Below are positions 54,501-61,954 of a stretch of 64,000 nucleotides of DNA, piece after piece. The notes beneath the pieces are model-generated. The model saw only the letters and a list, made by a program, of their open reading frames with translations, had not been told where the DNA came from and did not search any database. Each line of letters opens with the position of its first letter. The stretch's first letter is position 1. The position numbers were made by a program, and so were the translations under genes. Location of the stretch: contig JAJFUQ010000146.1 of assembly GCA_021372355.1 (NCBI GenBank), positions 29,266 through 93,265 of the forward strand, in the 5' to 3' direction. The stretch comes from Nocardiaceae bacterium. GTDB lineage: Bacteria; Actinomycetota; Actinomycetes; Mycobacteriales; Mycobacteriaceae.

Positions 54501-54755
54501 GGGTGAAGCCTAGCCGTCGAGGGTCTGAGCGGGCTCCGCATCGTACAAACATCCAACGCTCCGAACTGCGGGACGCGTTCGGGTTTGTATTCGCGATACA
54601 AGCCTCGCCGACAAGTTGGTAGTTCGCGTATATCGTTCGGCCCCCGTTGCGCCCGTAGCGTTCTTGGTGTCGCAGATCACACGAAATGGATTTGTGGCGA
54701 ACGAAATTCATTCGATGCAACGTGCGCGACAGCGTGCGAGGAGGCCGAGGCTGCG

Positions 54756-55925
54756 ATGTCACTGGCGATGTCCGCACCGCTGCCCCGGGTGACCTCCGCG
54801 TGGAATCTGCTGATCGAATCGCTCCTCGCGGAGCAGGACTTCCTGGGCCACCACATCCACGCTGCATTGCGCCGCGAGCATGCCGCGGATCGCCCGCTGC
54901 GCTTCGGCGCGCTCCACAAGGAGATGGCCGGCAATGTCGTGCGCCTTCTTTCGGACGCGCTCACCAGCCGGTCGGAACCCACCGTCGACGGGGTCAGGCA
55001 CGTCCAGTCAGCAGGCGAGTCCTGGGCCCTGCACGGAGTCTCCCTCGACGACCTGCTGCGCGATTGGCACACCGGCGTCGACACCGCGGTCGCCTACGTT
55101 CGGGAGACGGGCCAGCAACTCGGAGTCGACGATGGTGAGCTACTTCAGTTCATGGAGGCCGCCCACACGTGGTCCCATGCGGCCGTCGTGGCTGCGGTCC
55201 GAGGACACTGTGGTGCGGACGTCGAGCGGGCCAACGCGGATGGCCAGCGACGCGAAGCATTTGTCCGTGGAGTGCTCTTCGGAACGCTGCCGAGCCACGA
55301 GCTGCAGGCCGGTGTCGAGGCCTACGAGCTCGACTCCGCCGCGCAATACGTTGCCGTGCGGGCTCGCCTCGGTGACCGGAACCACCAGCGGAAACTCGAG
55401 CAGACCTTGGGGTTTGATCAGCACGGCCGGCACTCTGACGGATTGTGCGCGGTCGTCGACGGCGCTCTCGTCGGATTCCTCACCGCAGCGCCGCAGGCCG
55501 AGACGTGCGCCGTCATCGGCGTCGGGCCGCGGCGCGCACTGCGGCAGCTCTCTGAGTCCTACCGGCTGGCCAGTCGCGCGCTGACGACGATGCAGGCCTT
55601 CGGACTCCACGGATCGCGCGACTTTGCCGATGTCTGCCTCCAAGCAGCGGTCGTGGGTGATCCGGACGTCGGCGACATCCTGCGGGAGCGCTACCTCGAA
55701 CCGCTGTCCAGCGGAGACTCCGCGCGCGAACTTCTGTGCACGCTGCGGACCTACTTCGCCTGCGACATGCACGTCGAGCGCACGGCAACCCGACTCTTCG
55801 TTCACCAAAACACTGTTCGGTACCGGCTTGCCCGGTTCGAGGAGCTCACCGGCACGAGCCTGCGGTCAACGCGGGTCGTCGCCGAACTGTGGTGGGCGCT
55901 CGCTCTATCTGACCTGGGTGCCTAG
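54756..55925 (+). CDS. PucR-family transcriptional regulator (paralogue 2)
   Basis: 389-aa regulator of the same architecture: helical N-terminal sensor with LDDLLRDWHTGVDTAVAYVRE, central degenerate domain, and C-terminal HTH_30 (TYFACDMHVERTATRLFVHQ ... NTVRYRLARFEELTGTSL). It is the first gene of the rightward unit, 31 bp before the 15-codon ORF and reductase gene. ATG 54756 follows GGAGGCCGAGG; the open frame to 54585 is not protein-like. Having two divergent PucR proteins suggests hetero-oligomer or dual-signal control. Confidence 0.87.
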   Translation: MSLAMSAPLPRVTSAWNLLIESLLAEQDFLGHHIHAALRREHAADRPLRFGALHKEMAGNVVRLLSDALTSRSEPTVDGVRHVQSAGESWALHGVSLDDLLRDWHTGVDTAVAYVRETGQQLGVDDGELLQFMEAAHTWSHAAVVAAVRGHCGADVERANADGQRREAFVRGVLFGTLPSHELQAGVEAYELDSAAQYVAVRARLGDRNHQRKLEQTLGFDQHGRHSDGLCAVVDGALVGFLTAAPQAETCAVIGVGPRRALRQLSESYRLASRALTTMQAFGLHGSRDFADVCLQAAVVGDPDVGDILRERYLEPLSSGDSARELLCTLRTYFACDMHVERTATRLFVHQNTVRYRLARFEELTGTSLRSTRVVAELWWALALSDLGA

Positions 55926-55956
55926 CCCCTCCGGCACCGACCCTGAAGGAGACACC

Positions 55957-56004
55957 ATGACAATCGCTGTCATCGACCTGTGGACGGTCGATCTCGATGT
56001 TTGA
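55957..56004 (+). CDS. 15-residue leader/coupling peptide ORF
   Basis: MTIAVIDLWTVDLDV, preceded by AAGGAGACACC, the best ribosome-binding site in this operon. Its TGA (56002-56004) overlaps the reductase gene, which starts at ATG 55997 in another frame and has no good site of its own. It probably delivers ribosomes to the reductase by coupling; a functional peptide cannot be excluded. Confidence 0.6.
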   Translation: MTIAVIDLWTVDLDV

Positions 56005-56971
56005 CACCGGCAAAGGCGCCTATCGCGAAGTCGAAGTCGACCTCGAAGTGCGGCGTAGAGAAGTAGCTGCGGACGGCGTCGTCACCTTGACGCTCGCCGA
56101 CCCCACTGGTGCGGATCTGCCCGACTGGACGCCCGGCGCACACATAGACCTCATGCTCCAGCCGGGTTTGGTCCGCCAGTACTCCCTGTGCGGTGATACC
56201 GCGAACCGAGGGGAGTGGCAGGTGGGGGTTCTGCTCGACCCCGACAGCCGCGGTGGTTCGCAGTACGTGCACGACAAGCTCGACGCGGGGGTGACGGTCC
56301 GTGTTCGCGGTCCGCGCAACCACTTTCCGCTCGTGCGATCCCAGAAGTACGTCTTCATCGCCGGTGGTATCGGCATCACCCCGATCAAGGCGATGATCGC
56401 GTCCGCCGTCGCCGCCGGCGCCGACTGGCACCTGTACTACGGCGGTCGCTCGCGCTCGACGATGGCGTACCTCGCTGAGCTCGAACAGCATGGCGACCGT
56501 GTGACGGTCGCACCGCACGACGTGACCGGCCGACTCAACCTGGACTCGATCCTCGGCGAGCCCCAAGAAGACACTCTCGTTTACTGCTGCGGTCCGAGTG
56601 GACTGCTGTCGGCGGTCGAGGAAGCGTGCGCGGGCTGGCCGGACGGCAGCCTCCACATCGAGCGTTTCGCTGCCAAAGCGGTCGAAGCCGACCCTGAGGG
56701 CGATACCGAATTCGTCGTCGAGTGCGCGCAGACCGGTATCGACGTCGTCGTCGCGGCGACTCAGTCGATCTACGACGCGCTTGAACAGGCCGGCGTCGAC
56801 GTGCTGGGTTCGTGCATGGAAGGCGTGTGCGGAACGTGCGAGTGCGACATCGTCAGCGGGCTGGGCGACCACCGCGACTCCGTTCTCACCGATGCCGAGA
56901 AAGCCAAGAATCAAACGTTGATGATCTGCGTTTCGCGATCCCGTTCGGAAAGGTTGGTGCTGGACATATGA
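55997..56971 (+). CDS. Ferredoxin-NAD(P)H reductase component (VanB-like)
   Basis: 324-aa class IA oxygenase reductase. FMN-binding QYSLCGDTANRGEWQ (about 55), NAD(P)-binding FIAGGIGITPIKAMIA (about 117) and VYCCGPSGLLSAVEEA, and a C-terminal plant-type [2Fe-2S] domain with CMEGVCGTCECDIVSG and a later C (MICVSRS). It passes electrons from NAD(P)H to the Rieske oxygenase encoded next. ATGA overlap with the oxygenase gene ensures coupled translation. Other members serve vanillate, phthalate or related demethylases or hydroxylases; substrate here unknown. Confidence 0.9.
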   Translation: MFDTGKGAYREVEVDLEVRRREVAADGVVTLTLADPTGADLPDWTPGAHIDLMLQPGLVRQYSLCGDTANRGEWQVGVLLDPDSRGGSQYVHDKLDAGVTVRVRGPRNHFPLVRSQKYVFIAGGIGITPIKAMIASAVAAGADWHLYYGGRSRSTMAYLAELEQHGDRVTVAPHDVTGRLNLDSILGEPQEDTLVYCCGPSGLLSAVEEACAGWPDGSLHIERFAAKAVEADPEGDTEFVVECAQTGIDVVVAATQSIYDALEQAGVDVLGSCMEGVCGTCECDIVSGLGDHRDSVLTDAEKAKNQTLMICVSRSRSERLVLDI

Positions 56972-58017
56972 GCCCCAACTATCCGCTGAACTGCTGGTAC
57001 GTGCTGGCAACCAGCGACGAGGTACAGGCGGAACTCTTCAGTCGCCGCGCTCTCGGAAAGCATGTTCTGCTCTACCGTGTCGCCAACGGCACCGTGGTCG
57101 CAATGGACGATCGATGCGCTCATCGACCGCATGCGTTGTCGACCGGACATCGCGACGGGGACAAGGTCGTCTGCGGTTATCACGGCATGACCTACGCTCC
57201 CGACGGAGTTCTCCTCGACGTGCCGTCGCAGGAGAACGTCCCGCCCGGCGTGCGAGTTCGGACCTATCCCGTATTCGAGCAAGCTCCGTTCGTCTGGGTG
57301 TGGCTCGGCGACCCTGGGTCCGCCGGCTTGCGGACTCCTCCGCGAATTCCGTGGCTGACGGGCGACCGCACCTGGGCCAGCTCGATGGACGTGGTGCGCA
57401 TTCGTGCGAACTATCTCTTGCTGCATGAGCACTACCTGGACCTCACGAACATCTTCCACATGCATCCGGAAGCGGTTCCACCGGACCTGCAGCGGTTGCC
57501 GGCACTCGACGAGGTGAAGGTCTCCGAGCGATCGGTCTCGTATCTTCGGCTCACCGTTCCGACGCGACCAGCTCCCTGGGAGAAGGACGTCACGGGCCTC
57601 GCACCGGATGCGCAGTCGCCTCGCCTCGAGGAAGGCGTGTTCGTCTCGCCGGGCCTGCACGTCCAGAGGTACGTGATCGACCCACAGGGCAGTCGCCCGC
57701 TGACGATGGTGCGCGTGCAGGCGTTCACGCCGGAGTCCAACGGTGTCACCCACTCGTTCACCCGGATCGCGCGGGACTTCACGCCGCACAACGCAGAGCT
57801 CACCGCGTATCTGCGCGGGATGTTCCACGAGATGGCGCTGCGAGATGCCGAACTGCTCGAATCGATGCAGGAGCGGATCGACGAGGAATACGAGGACCTC
57901 GAACCTCGGCGAAACCTCAACGTCAAAGCGGACCGAGCCGCCTTGCGGGCCCGGCGAATTGCGCGGGACATGGTAGACGAGGAAACGCGCTACATCGGGC
58001 GGATTCTCGCTCCTTGA
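56968..58017 (+). CDS. Rieske non-heme iron oxygenase, terminal component (VanA-like)
   Basis: 349-aa oxygenase. The Rieske site is CAHRPHALSTGHRDGDKVVCGYHG (C-x-H ... C-x2-H; halves RCAHRPHALS and VVCGYHGM). The mononuclear iron region reads HEHYLDLTNIFHMHPE; compared with E/D-x3-D-x2-H-x4-H the first His is Asn, with a displaced His three residues on. The gene order reductase-oxygenase with PucR control suggests degradation of a methoxylated aromatic or another small organic compound. ATG 56968 overlaps the reductase stop. A hairpin follows at 58028. Confidence 0.88.
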   Translation: MSPNYPLNCWYVLATSDEVQAELFSRRALGKHVLLYRVANGTVVAMDDRCAHRPHALSTGHRDGDKVVCGYHGMTYAPDGVLLDVPSQENVPPGVRVRTYPVFEQAPFVWVWLGDPGSAGLRTPPRIPWLTGDRTWASSMDVVRIRANYLLLHEHYLDLTNIFHMHPEAVPPDLQRLPALDEVKVSERSVSYLRLTVPTRPAPWEKDVTGLAPDAQSPRLEEGVFVSPGLHVQRYVIDPQGSRPLTMVRVQAFTPESNGVTHSFTRIARDFTPHNAELTAYLRGMFHEMALRDAELLESMQERIDEEYEDLEPRRNLNVKADRAALRARRIARDMVDEETRYIGRILAP

Positions 58018-58027
58018 CCCGATCGGG

Positions 58028-58053
58028 AATGGCGACATCCCTGTGTTGCCATT
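58028..58053 (+). terminator. Hairpin after the oxygenase gene
   Basis: AATGGCGAC (58028-58036) pairs with GTTGCCATT (58045-58053) with one mismatch. A second small stem ATTGGA/TCCAAT lies at about 58066-58082 before a T-rich run. Confidence 0.55.
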
Positions 58054-58210
58054 TCTAGATCAACTATTGGAAAAAGTCCAATTTGCGCCCATTTTTTCGG
58101 AGCAGACTCCGTTGTTTGAAACCGCAATGAGCGTAAGACTTTAAAAGGGGCCCAAGCGATTTGTGTCGCGCTGCGGGGTCCAGCGCATATTGCGTGTGAG
58201 GGAGGATCAC

Positions 58211-59248
58211 ATGATTCCAGACTCTAATTCAAAATCACCTCGGCAGAGCTTCGACGAAGCCACTCACCACTTGGGAGCGGCCGCTGATGCGGTCGGTGAA
58301 AAGGTCCGCCCAGCGGTGAGGATAGGTGTCGATGCAGCTGATGGCATCGTGGCTGCGGTCGAGTCCGCCAACCACGCACGTGAGCGGGTGTGGAGTGCAC
58401 TCAACAAGTTGGCGGATCGTTCTAAACGAGATAATGCGGCTGGCACGAAGTCCGATGACTCGGCTGAATCTGCCGAGCTCGCGGCCGCGGCGTCCGACGT
58501 CATCGCTTCGGCCGCCTCCGCATCGACCGCGGTAAGCGGAATCTGGAAGATGCTCACCGACACCGAAGCCGCACGACAGCGTTCGCCCCTCGATCCGCGC
58601 CGCTGGGTCGGTGAGTCGACCGGTGTGGTGCGAAACGTGGCGGGAACCGTGGGGGAGACTGTCGGTCTCCGGGCCGACTCCGCCGAGGATGTCCGCGAAA
58701 TGGGCGAAAAGCTCATCGCTGAGTCGCAGATCCCCAAGTACCAGGCGGGCGGTCGCCACCCGGCGTTCTATCACATCCTTCAGCAGATAAATCCGGATGA
58801 AGCACGCATCGTCCGGTTCCTCTACGCGGCGGGTGTGCAGCCCTCGATCGACGTCCGCACCAAGACGCTCTTTCAAATCGGCTCGGAGCGCATCCGGGGC
58901 GGGATCAACATGATCGCGCAGATGGCGAGTTGTCGTTGGCCGAAGCAGGGGTACGAGTACCTCGGAAACCTCAACCGGTTGGGCCTGGTTCGGTTCTCGC
59001 CCGAGCCGGTCGCGGATATTCGTCGGTATTCGCTCCTGGAGGTTCAACCCGAGGCCATGGACGCCATCGGGTCAGTGAAATCGTCGATCTGCATCTACCG
59101 CAGCATTTACCTCTCGGAATTTGGGAAGCAATTCGCGGAAATGGCTTTCGACATGACCGGCTACACCGGCGGCGGATGGGACACCGACGGCCGTAGCGAC
59201 AAAATTCTCGGGTCCGGACCGCCGAAGCCGAAGAAGCACGGGCACTAG
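58211..59248 (+). CDS. DUF4393 (Abi-alpha-like) protein
   Basis: A 345-aa protein. The first ~120 residues are Ala-rich amphipathic helices (FDEATHHLGAAADAVGEKVRP; VIASAASASTAVSGIWKMLT), reminiscent of membrane- or inclusion-associated helices. The C-terminal half (about 190-320) starts AFYHILQQINPDEARIVRFLYAAG and fits DUF4393, a domain found in Abi-alpha phage-abortive proteins and others. Phage defence is possible but unsupported by neighbours. ATG 58211 follows GAGGGAGGATC. It starts the rightward cluster that continues to 63873. Confidence 0.7.
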   Translation: MIPDSNSKSPRQSFDEATHHLGAAADAVGEKVRPAVRIGVDAADGIVAAVESANHARERVWSALNKLADRSKRDNAAGTKSDDSAESAELAAAASDVIASAASASTAVSGIWKMLTDTEAARQRSPLDPRRWVGESTGVVRNVAGTVGETVGLRADSAEDVREMGEKLIAESQIPKYQAGGRHPAFYHILQQINPDEARIVRFLYAAGVQPSIDVRTKTLFQIGSERIRGGINMIAQMASCRWPKQGYEYLGNLNRLGLVRFSPEPVADIRRYSLLEVQPEAMDAIGSVKSSICIYRSIYLSEFGKQFAEMAFDMTGYTGGGWDTDGRSDKILGSGPPKPKKHGH

Positions 59249-59309
59249 AAGTGTCCGGAACAGCTCAGTCTCCCCGCCCCACTCCGATTCAGAAATTCGA
59301 GACTCTGAA

Positions 59310-60740
59310 ATGAGCACACTAGCCACAGGCTTCTTCGGCCTCCTTGACTGGGAAGAAATAACCGGTCAATCCAAATTCGTGGTGGACATCGTCACCGTCC
59401 CCATCTTCAGCGCGATCGCCGGTCTCATCACGAACTGGACGGGCGTCATCATGTTGCTCGCGCCGATCAACTTCACCGGCTTCTATATGCCCGGCGTCAA
59501 GCGCATCTTCCCGTTCATGCCGCGCAAACTTCAGATCCTCCCGTGCTGGGCGCCCGGCGGGATCATCGGATTCCAGGGATTCATTCCCTGCCGTGCCGAG
59601 AAGATGGCGAGCATCATCGTCGACAAATCGATCTATCGCATCGGTGGTGTCGGCGACTTCTACCAAGAACTCGATCCGGACAGTCTCGCGAACAACATCG
59701 CAGAGAAAGCTCGTCCCGATATTCGGCGGCTGACGAACGAGGTCATCGAGAAGGAACACAAGCAGCTGTGGAGCACACTGCCGGGTCCGGTCAAGGAACA
59801 GGTCCACAAGACCGTGGACGCCGAGCTCCCGGCGGTGTCAAGGAAGGCGTTCGCCAAGATCGGCGAGGACATCGACCAGCTGTTGGACGTCAAGCTGATG
59901 GTGATCCAGTATCTGCGGACGAATCCCGCCATCCTGGTGTCGATCATCAAGAACATGGCGGCCCCGGAACTGCGCTTCATGGTCCGGATCGGAATGCTCG
60001 GCGCACCGTTCGGCGTGATTCTCGCGCTGTGGCTGTCGTTCCTGCACTACAGCGGCCCCGAGGCGAGGGAAGCACACGAACTCGACCCGAGTGCCGTCTT
60101 CATTCCGCTGCCGGGCTTCCTGGACTCGGTGCTGCACTTCTTCCCGCCATGGCTGTGGGTGCTGCTCGGTGCCGCCATGATCGGAATCATCGTCAACATC
60201 ATCGCCATCAAGGTCGTGTTCACTCCGGGACACCCGATGCCGCGCTACAAGTACCTCTGGAAGCAGGGACTCTTCGCCGCGCGCCAGTACGAGGCGTCGT
60301 CGGAGCTCGCTCAGCAGCTGTCGATCGAGGTCCTCACGGTCACGAACTTCACCAACGAGATGCTCAACGGTTCCGGTGCGGACAAGACCCGCGCGTACGT
60401 CGAGGCGACGGTGTCGGAAGAAGCGAAGCGCATTCTCGGCCCGTTCATGGTCATGGCGCGCAACTCGTTCGGTTTCGTCGATGTCGAGGGGTTGGAGAAG
60501 GGTGCCGGCGTCGCGGTGGTCGATTTCGCACCATCGGTCCTGTACAGCGAAGAGCTGAACAAGGAAAAGGCGAAGGCGATCGAAGAGTTCGCCACGGAGA
60601 AGTTCCGCCAGCTTGATCCGGACGACTTCGGCGAGATGCTGTTCAACGCGATCGAACAGGACGCCTGGTTGCTGTACGCACACGGCGGATTGCTCGGTGT
60701 CCTCGTCGGTGCCGTCCACATCCTGATCTTCGGAGCCTAG
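59310..60740 (+). CDS. DUF445 family membrane protein
   Basis: 476-aa protein with N-terminal helix AGLITNWTGVIMLLAPINFTG, the family core APGGIIGFQGFIPCRAEKMA and a long cytoplasmic helical region (QELDPDSLANNIAEKARPDI ...), a second pair of helices at about 230-300 (GAPFGVILALWLSFLHYSG; WLWVLLGAAMIGIIVNIIAI) and a final C-terminal helix (GGLLGVLVGAVHILIFGA). It matches DUF445 (YheB-like), function unknown. Start ATG 59310. Ten bases separate it from the Usp gene. Confidence 0.85.
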   Translation: MSTLATGFFGLLDWEEITGQSKFVVDIVTVPIFSAIAGLITNWTGVIMLLAPINFTGFYMPGVKRIFPFMPRKLQILPCWAPGGIIGFQGFIPCRAEKMASIIVDKSIYRIGGVGDFYQELDPDSLANNIAEKARPDIRRLTNEVIEKEHKQLWSTLPGPVKEQVHKTVDAELPAVSRKAFAKIGEDIDQLLDVKLMVIQYLRTNPAILVSIIKNMAAPELRFMVRIGMLGAPFGVILALWLSFLHYSGPEAREAHELDPSAVFIPLPGFLDSVLHFFPPWLWVLLGAAMIGIIVNIIAIKVVFTPGHPMPRYKYLWKQGLFAARQYEASSELAQQLSIEVLTVTNFTNEMLNGSGADKTRAYVEATVSEEAKRILGPFMVMARNSFGFVDVEGLEKGAGVAVVDFAPSVLYSEELNKEKAKAIEEFATEKFRQLDPDDFGEMLFNAIEQDAWLLYAHGGLLGVLVGAVHILIFGA

Positions 60741-60750
60741 GAGTCACATC

Positions 60751-61539
60751 ATGTCCAGCTATTCGAGGGTCGTCGTCGGCTCGGACGGGTCGGAGTCGGC
60801 CCGGGAGGCTGTCGCGGTCGCCGGCAAGGTCGCCGCCGGTCTTGGGGTGCCCGTCACGGCCGTGACGGCATGGAAAACGAGCATGGATGTCATCGGTGCC
60901 CGTGATCAGGTGTGGGCCCAGCGGACGACGACCGGGACCGACATCGATCTGACTGCCGAGGGCGTCTCGGACGTGGACAAGGTCGAGGTCAACGGTGATG
61001 CCGTCGATGCGCTCCTCGAGACGGCATCGAGTGCTCCGGACAGCCTCATCGTCGTCGGCACTCGCGGCCTCGACAAAGCATCGAGCCGGTTGGTCGGGAA
61101 CATCCCGAATCAGTTGGCCCACAAAAGCACTGCGGACGTCTTGTTCGTCCGCCGGCCAGGTGGCATCGGCTCGGTGGCGCTCGCGACCGACGGTTCGGAC
61201 ACGTCGTTCGTCGCGGTCGCGCACGGCTACGAGTTGGCGGCCGGTCTCGGCGCACAAGCCGTGCTGTTGACCGTCGCGGATTCGATCGACGAAGGCAACC
61301 AGGTCCTGGCGAAGGCGGAGGACGCACTGAAGGCGAGCATCCCGGATGCGGTGGTCGTGTCGCGAGTCATCACCGGGAAACCGGCAGCCGCGCTCGCCAC
61401 GGAGACGGGTGCATTCGACCTCCTGGTGCTCGGAAACCGGGGGATGAGCGGAATCGCTCGGGTTCTGGGTTCGACGGCGAACACCGTCACGCATGACGCC
61501 GAAACCAACCTTCTGCTGGTGAACACCACCCGCAACTGA
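60751..61539 (+). CDS. Tandem universal stress protein
   Basis: 262-aa protein with two Usp domains. Domain 1: RVVVGSDGSESAREAVAVAG ... LIVVGTRGLDKASSRLVGNI; domain 2: SVALATDGSDTSFVAVAHGY ... LLVLGNRGMSGIARVLGSTA. The G-2x-G-(8/9)x-G nucleotide-binding motif is recognisable in both, so ATP binding is possible. It is slightly shorter than typical ~290-aa mycobacterial tandem Usp. It may sense energy state for the cluster. ATG 60751, 10 bp after DUF445. Confidence 0.9.
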   Translation: MSSYSRVVVGSDGSESAREAVAVAGKVAAGLGVPVTAVTAWKTSMDVIGARDQVWAQRTTTGTDIDLTAEGVSDVDKVEVNGDAVDALLETASSAPDSLIVVGTRGLDKASSRLVGNIPNQLAHKSTADVLFVRRPGGIGSVALATDGSDTSFVAVAHGYELAAGLGAQAVLLTVADSIDEGNQVLAKAEDALKASIPDAVVVSRVITGKPAAALATETGAFDLLVLGNRGMSGIARVLGSTANTVTHDAETNLLLVNTTRN

Positions 61540-61571
61540 CCGGAACAACGAAAAGCACCAGGAGTTTGGAA

Positions 61572-61787
61572 ATGGGCGATACGGAGGCGGCTCTGGCGGG
61601 CGAACTCGGCGCCGAGCTGCCTCCCACCATTGCCACGCTGGGCGCTGACGCCCTGAGTTGGTTGTTGACCACGATCCAGGACCAGACGCACAGCCAGGTC
61701 GCAGCGCTCGACCAGAGTTGCAAGGACGTCGTCGCGAACCTGCCGATGATTCTCCGAGGGCCGGCCCGCGCGATCATCGGCGGGTGA
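61572..61787 (+). CDS. Small helical protein (71 aa), unknown
   Basis: 71-aa protein MGDTEAALAGELGAELPPTI ..., with helices DALSWLLTTIQDQTHSQVAAL and VVANLPMILRGPARAIIGG. No family recognised. ATG 61572 follows AGGAG at 7-nt spacing, so it is very likely translated. It lies 32 bp after the Usp gene and directly before the repeat copy B, in the same orientation as the large repeat protein. Confidence 0.65.
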   Translation: MGDTEAALAGELGAELPPTIATLGADALSWLLTTIQDQTHSQVAALDQSCKDVVANLPMILRGPARAIIGG

Positions 61788-61791
61788 GAAG

Positions 61792-61954
61792 CCCGAGCGA
61801 AGCGAGGGAGATGAACCCTGTGAGCGGGCTGGGTGGCGGCTGGACTGAGGAGTCGGTGGCTGCGAGGAACGAGCGGCCGTCGCGACGAGGGAAGGCGGGA
61901 CCCGTAGAGACCGCGAACAACCCGAGCGAAGCGAGGGAGATGACCCTGTGAGCG
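61792..61954 (+). repeat. MIRU-like interspersed element, copy B, with ~34-bp flanking direct repeats
   Basis: Core 61819-61936, about 80% identical to 36420-36535. The flanks 61792-61826 and 61921-61954 are near-identical 34-35-bp direct repeats (GAGCGAAGCGAGGGAGATGA then CCCTGTGAGCG, one extra A on the left). It carries a 46-codon ORF and supplies the ribosome-binding site GAGGGAG for the next gene. Confidence 0.85.
61811..61951 (+). CDS. 46-codon ORF inside repeat copy B
   Basis: ATG 61811, after GAGCGAGGGAG-type ribosome-binding site, reads MNPVSGLGGGWTEESVAARN and stops at TGA 61949-61951, overlapping the GTG (61948) of the 641-aa gene. The core SGLGGxWTEE is shared with copy A. Likely a coupling ORF rather than a functional protein. 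Confidence 0.5.
   Translation: MNPVSGLGGGWTEESVAARNERPSRRGKAGPVETANNPSEAREMTL

Noticed and set aside
58211..59248. Calling the DUF4393 gene a phage-defence (abortive infection) gene
   Set aside because: DUF4393 occurs in many non-defence settings and the neighbours show no toxin, nuclease or sensor typical of defence islands.
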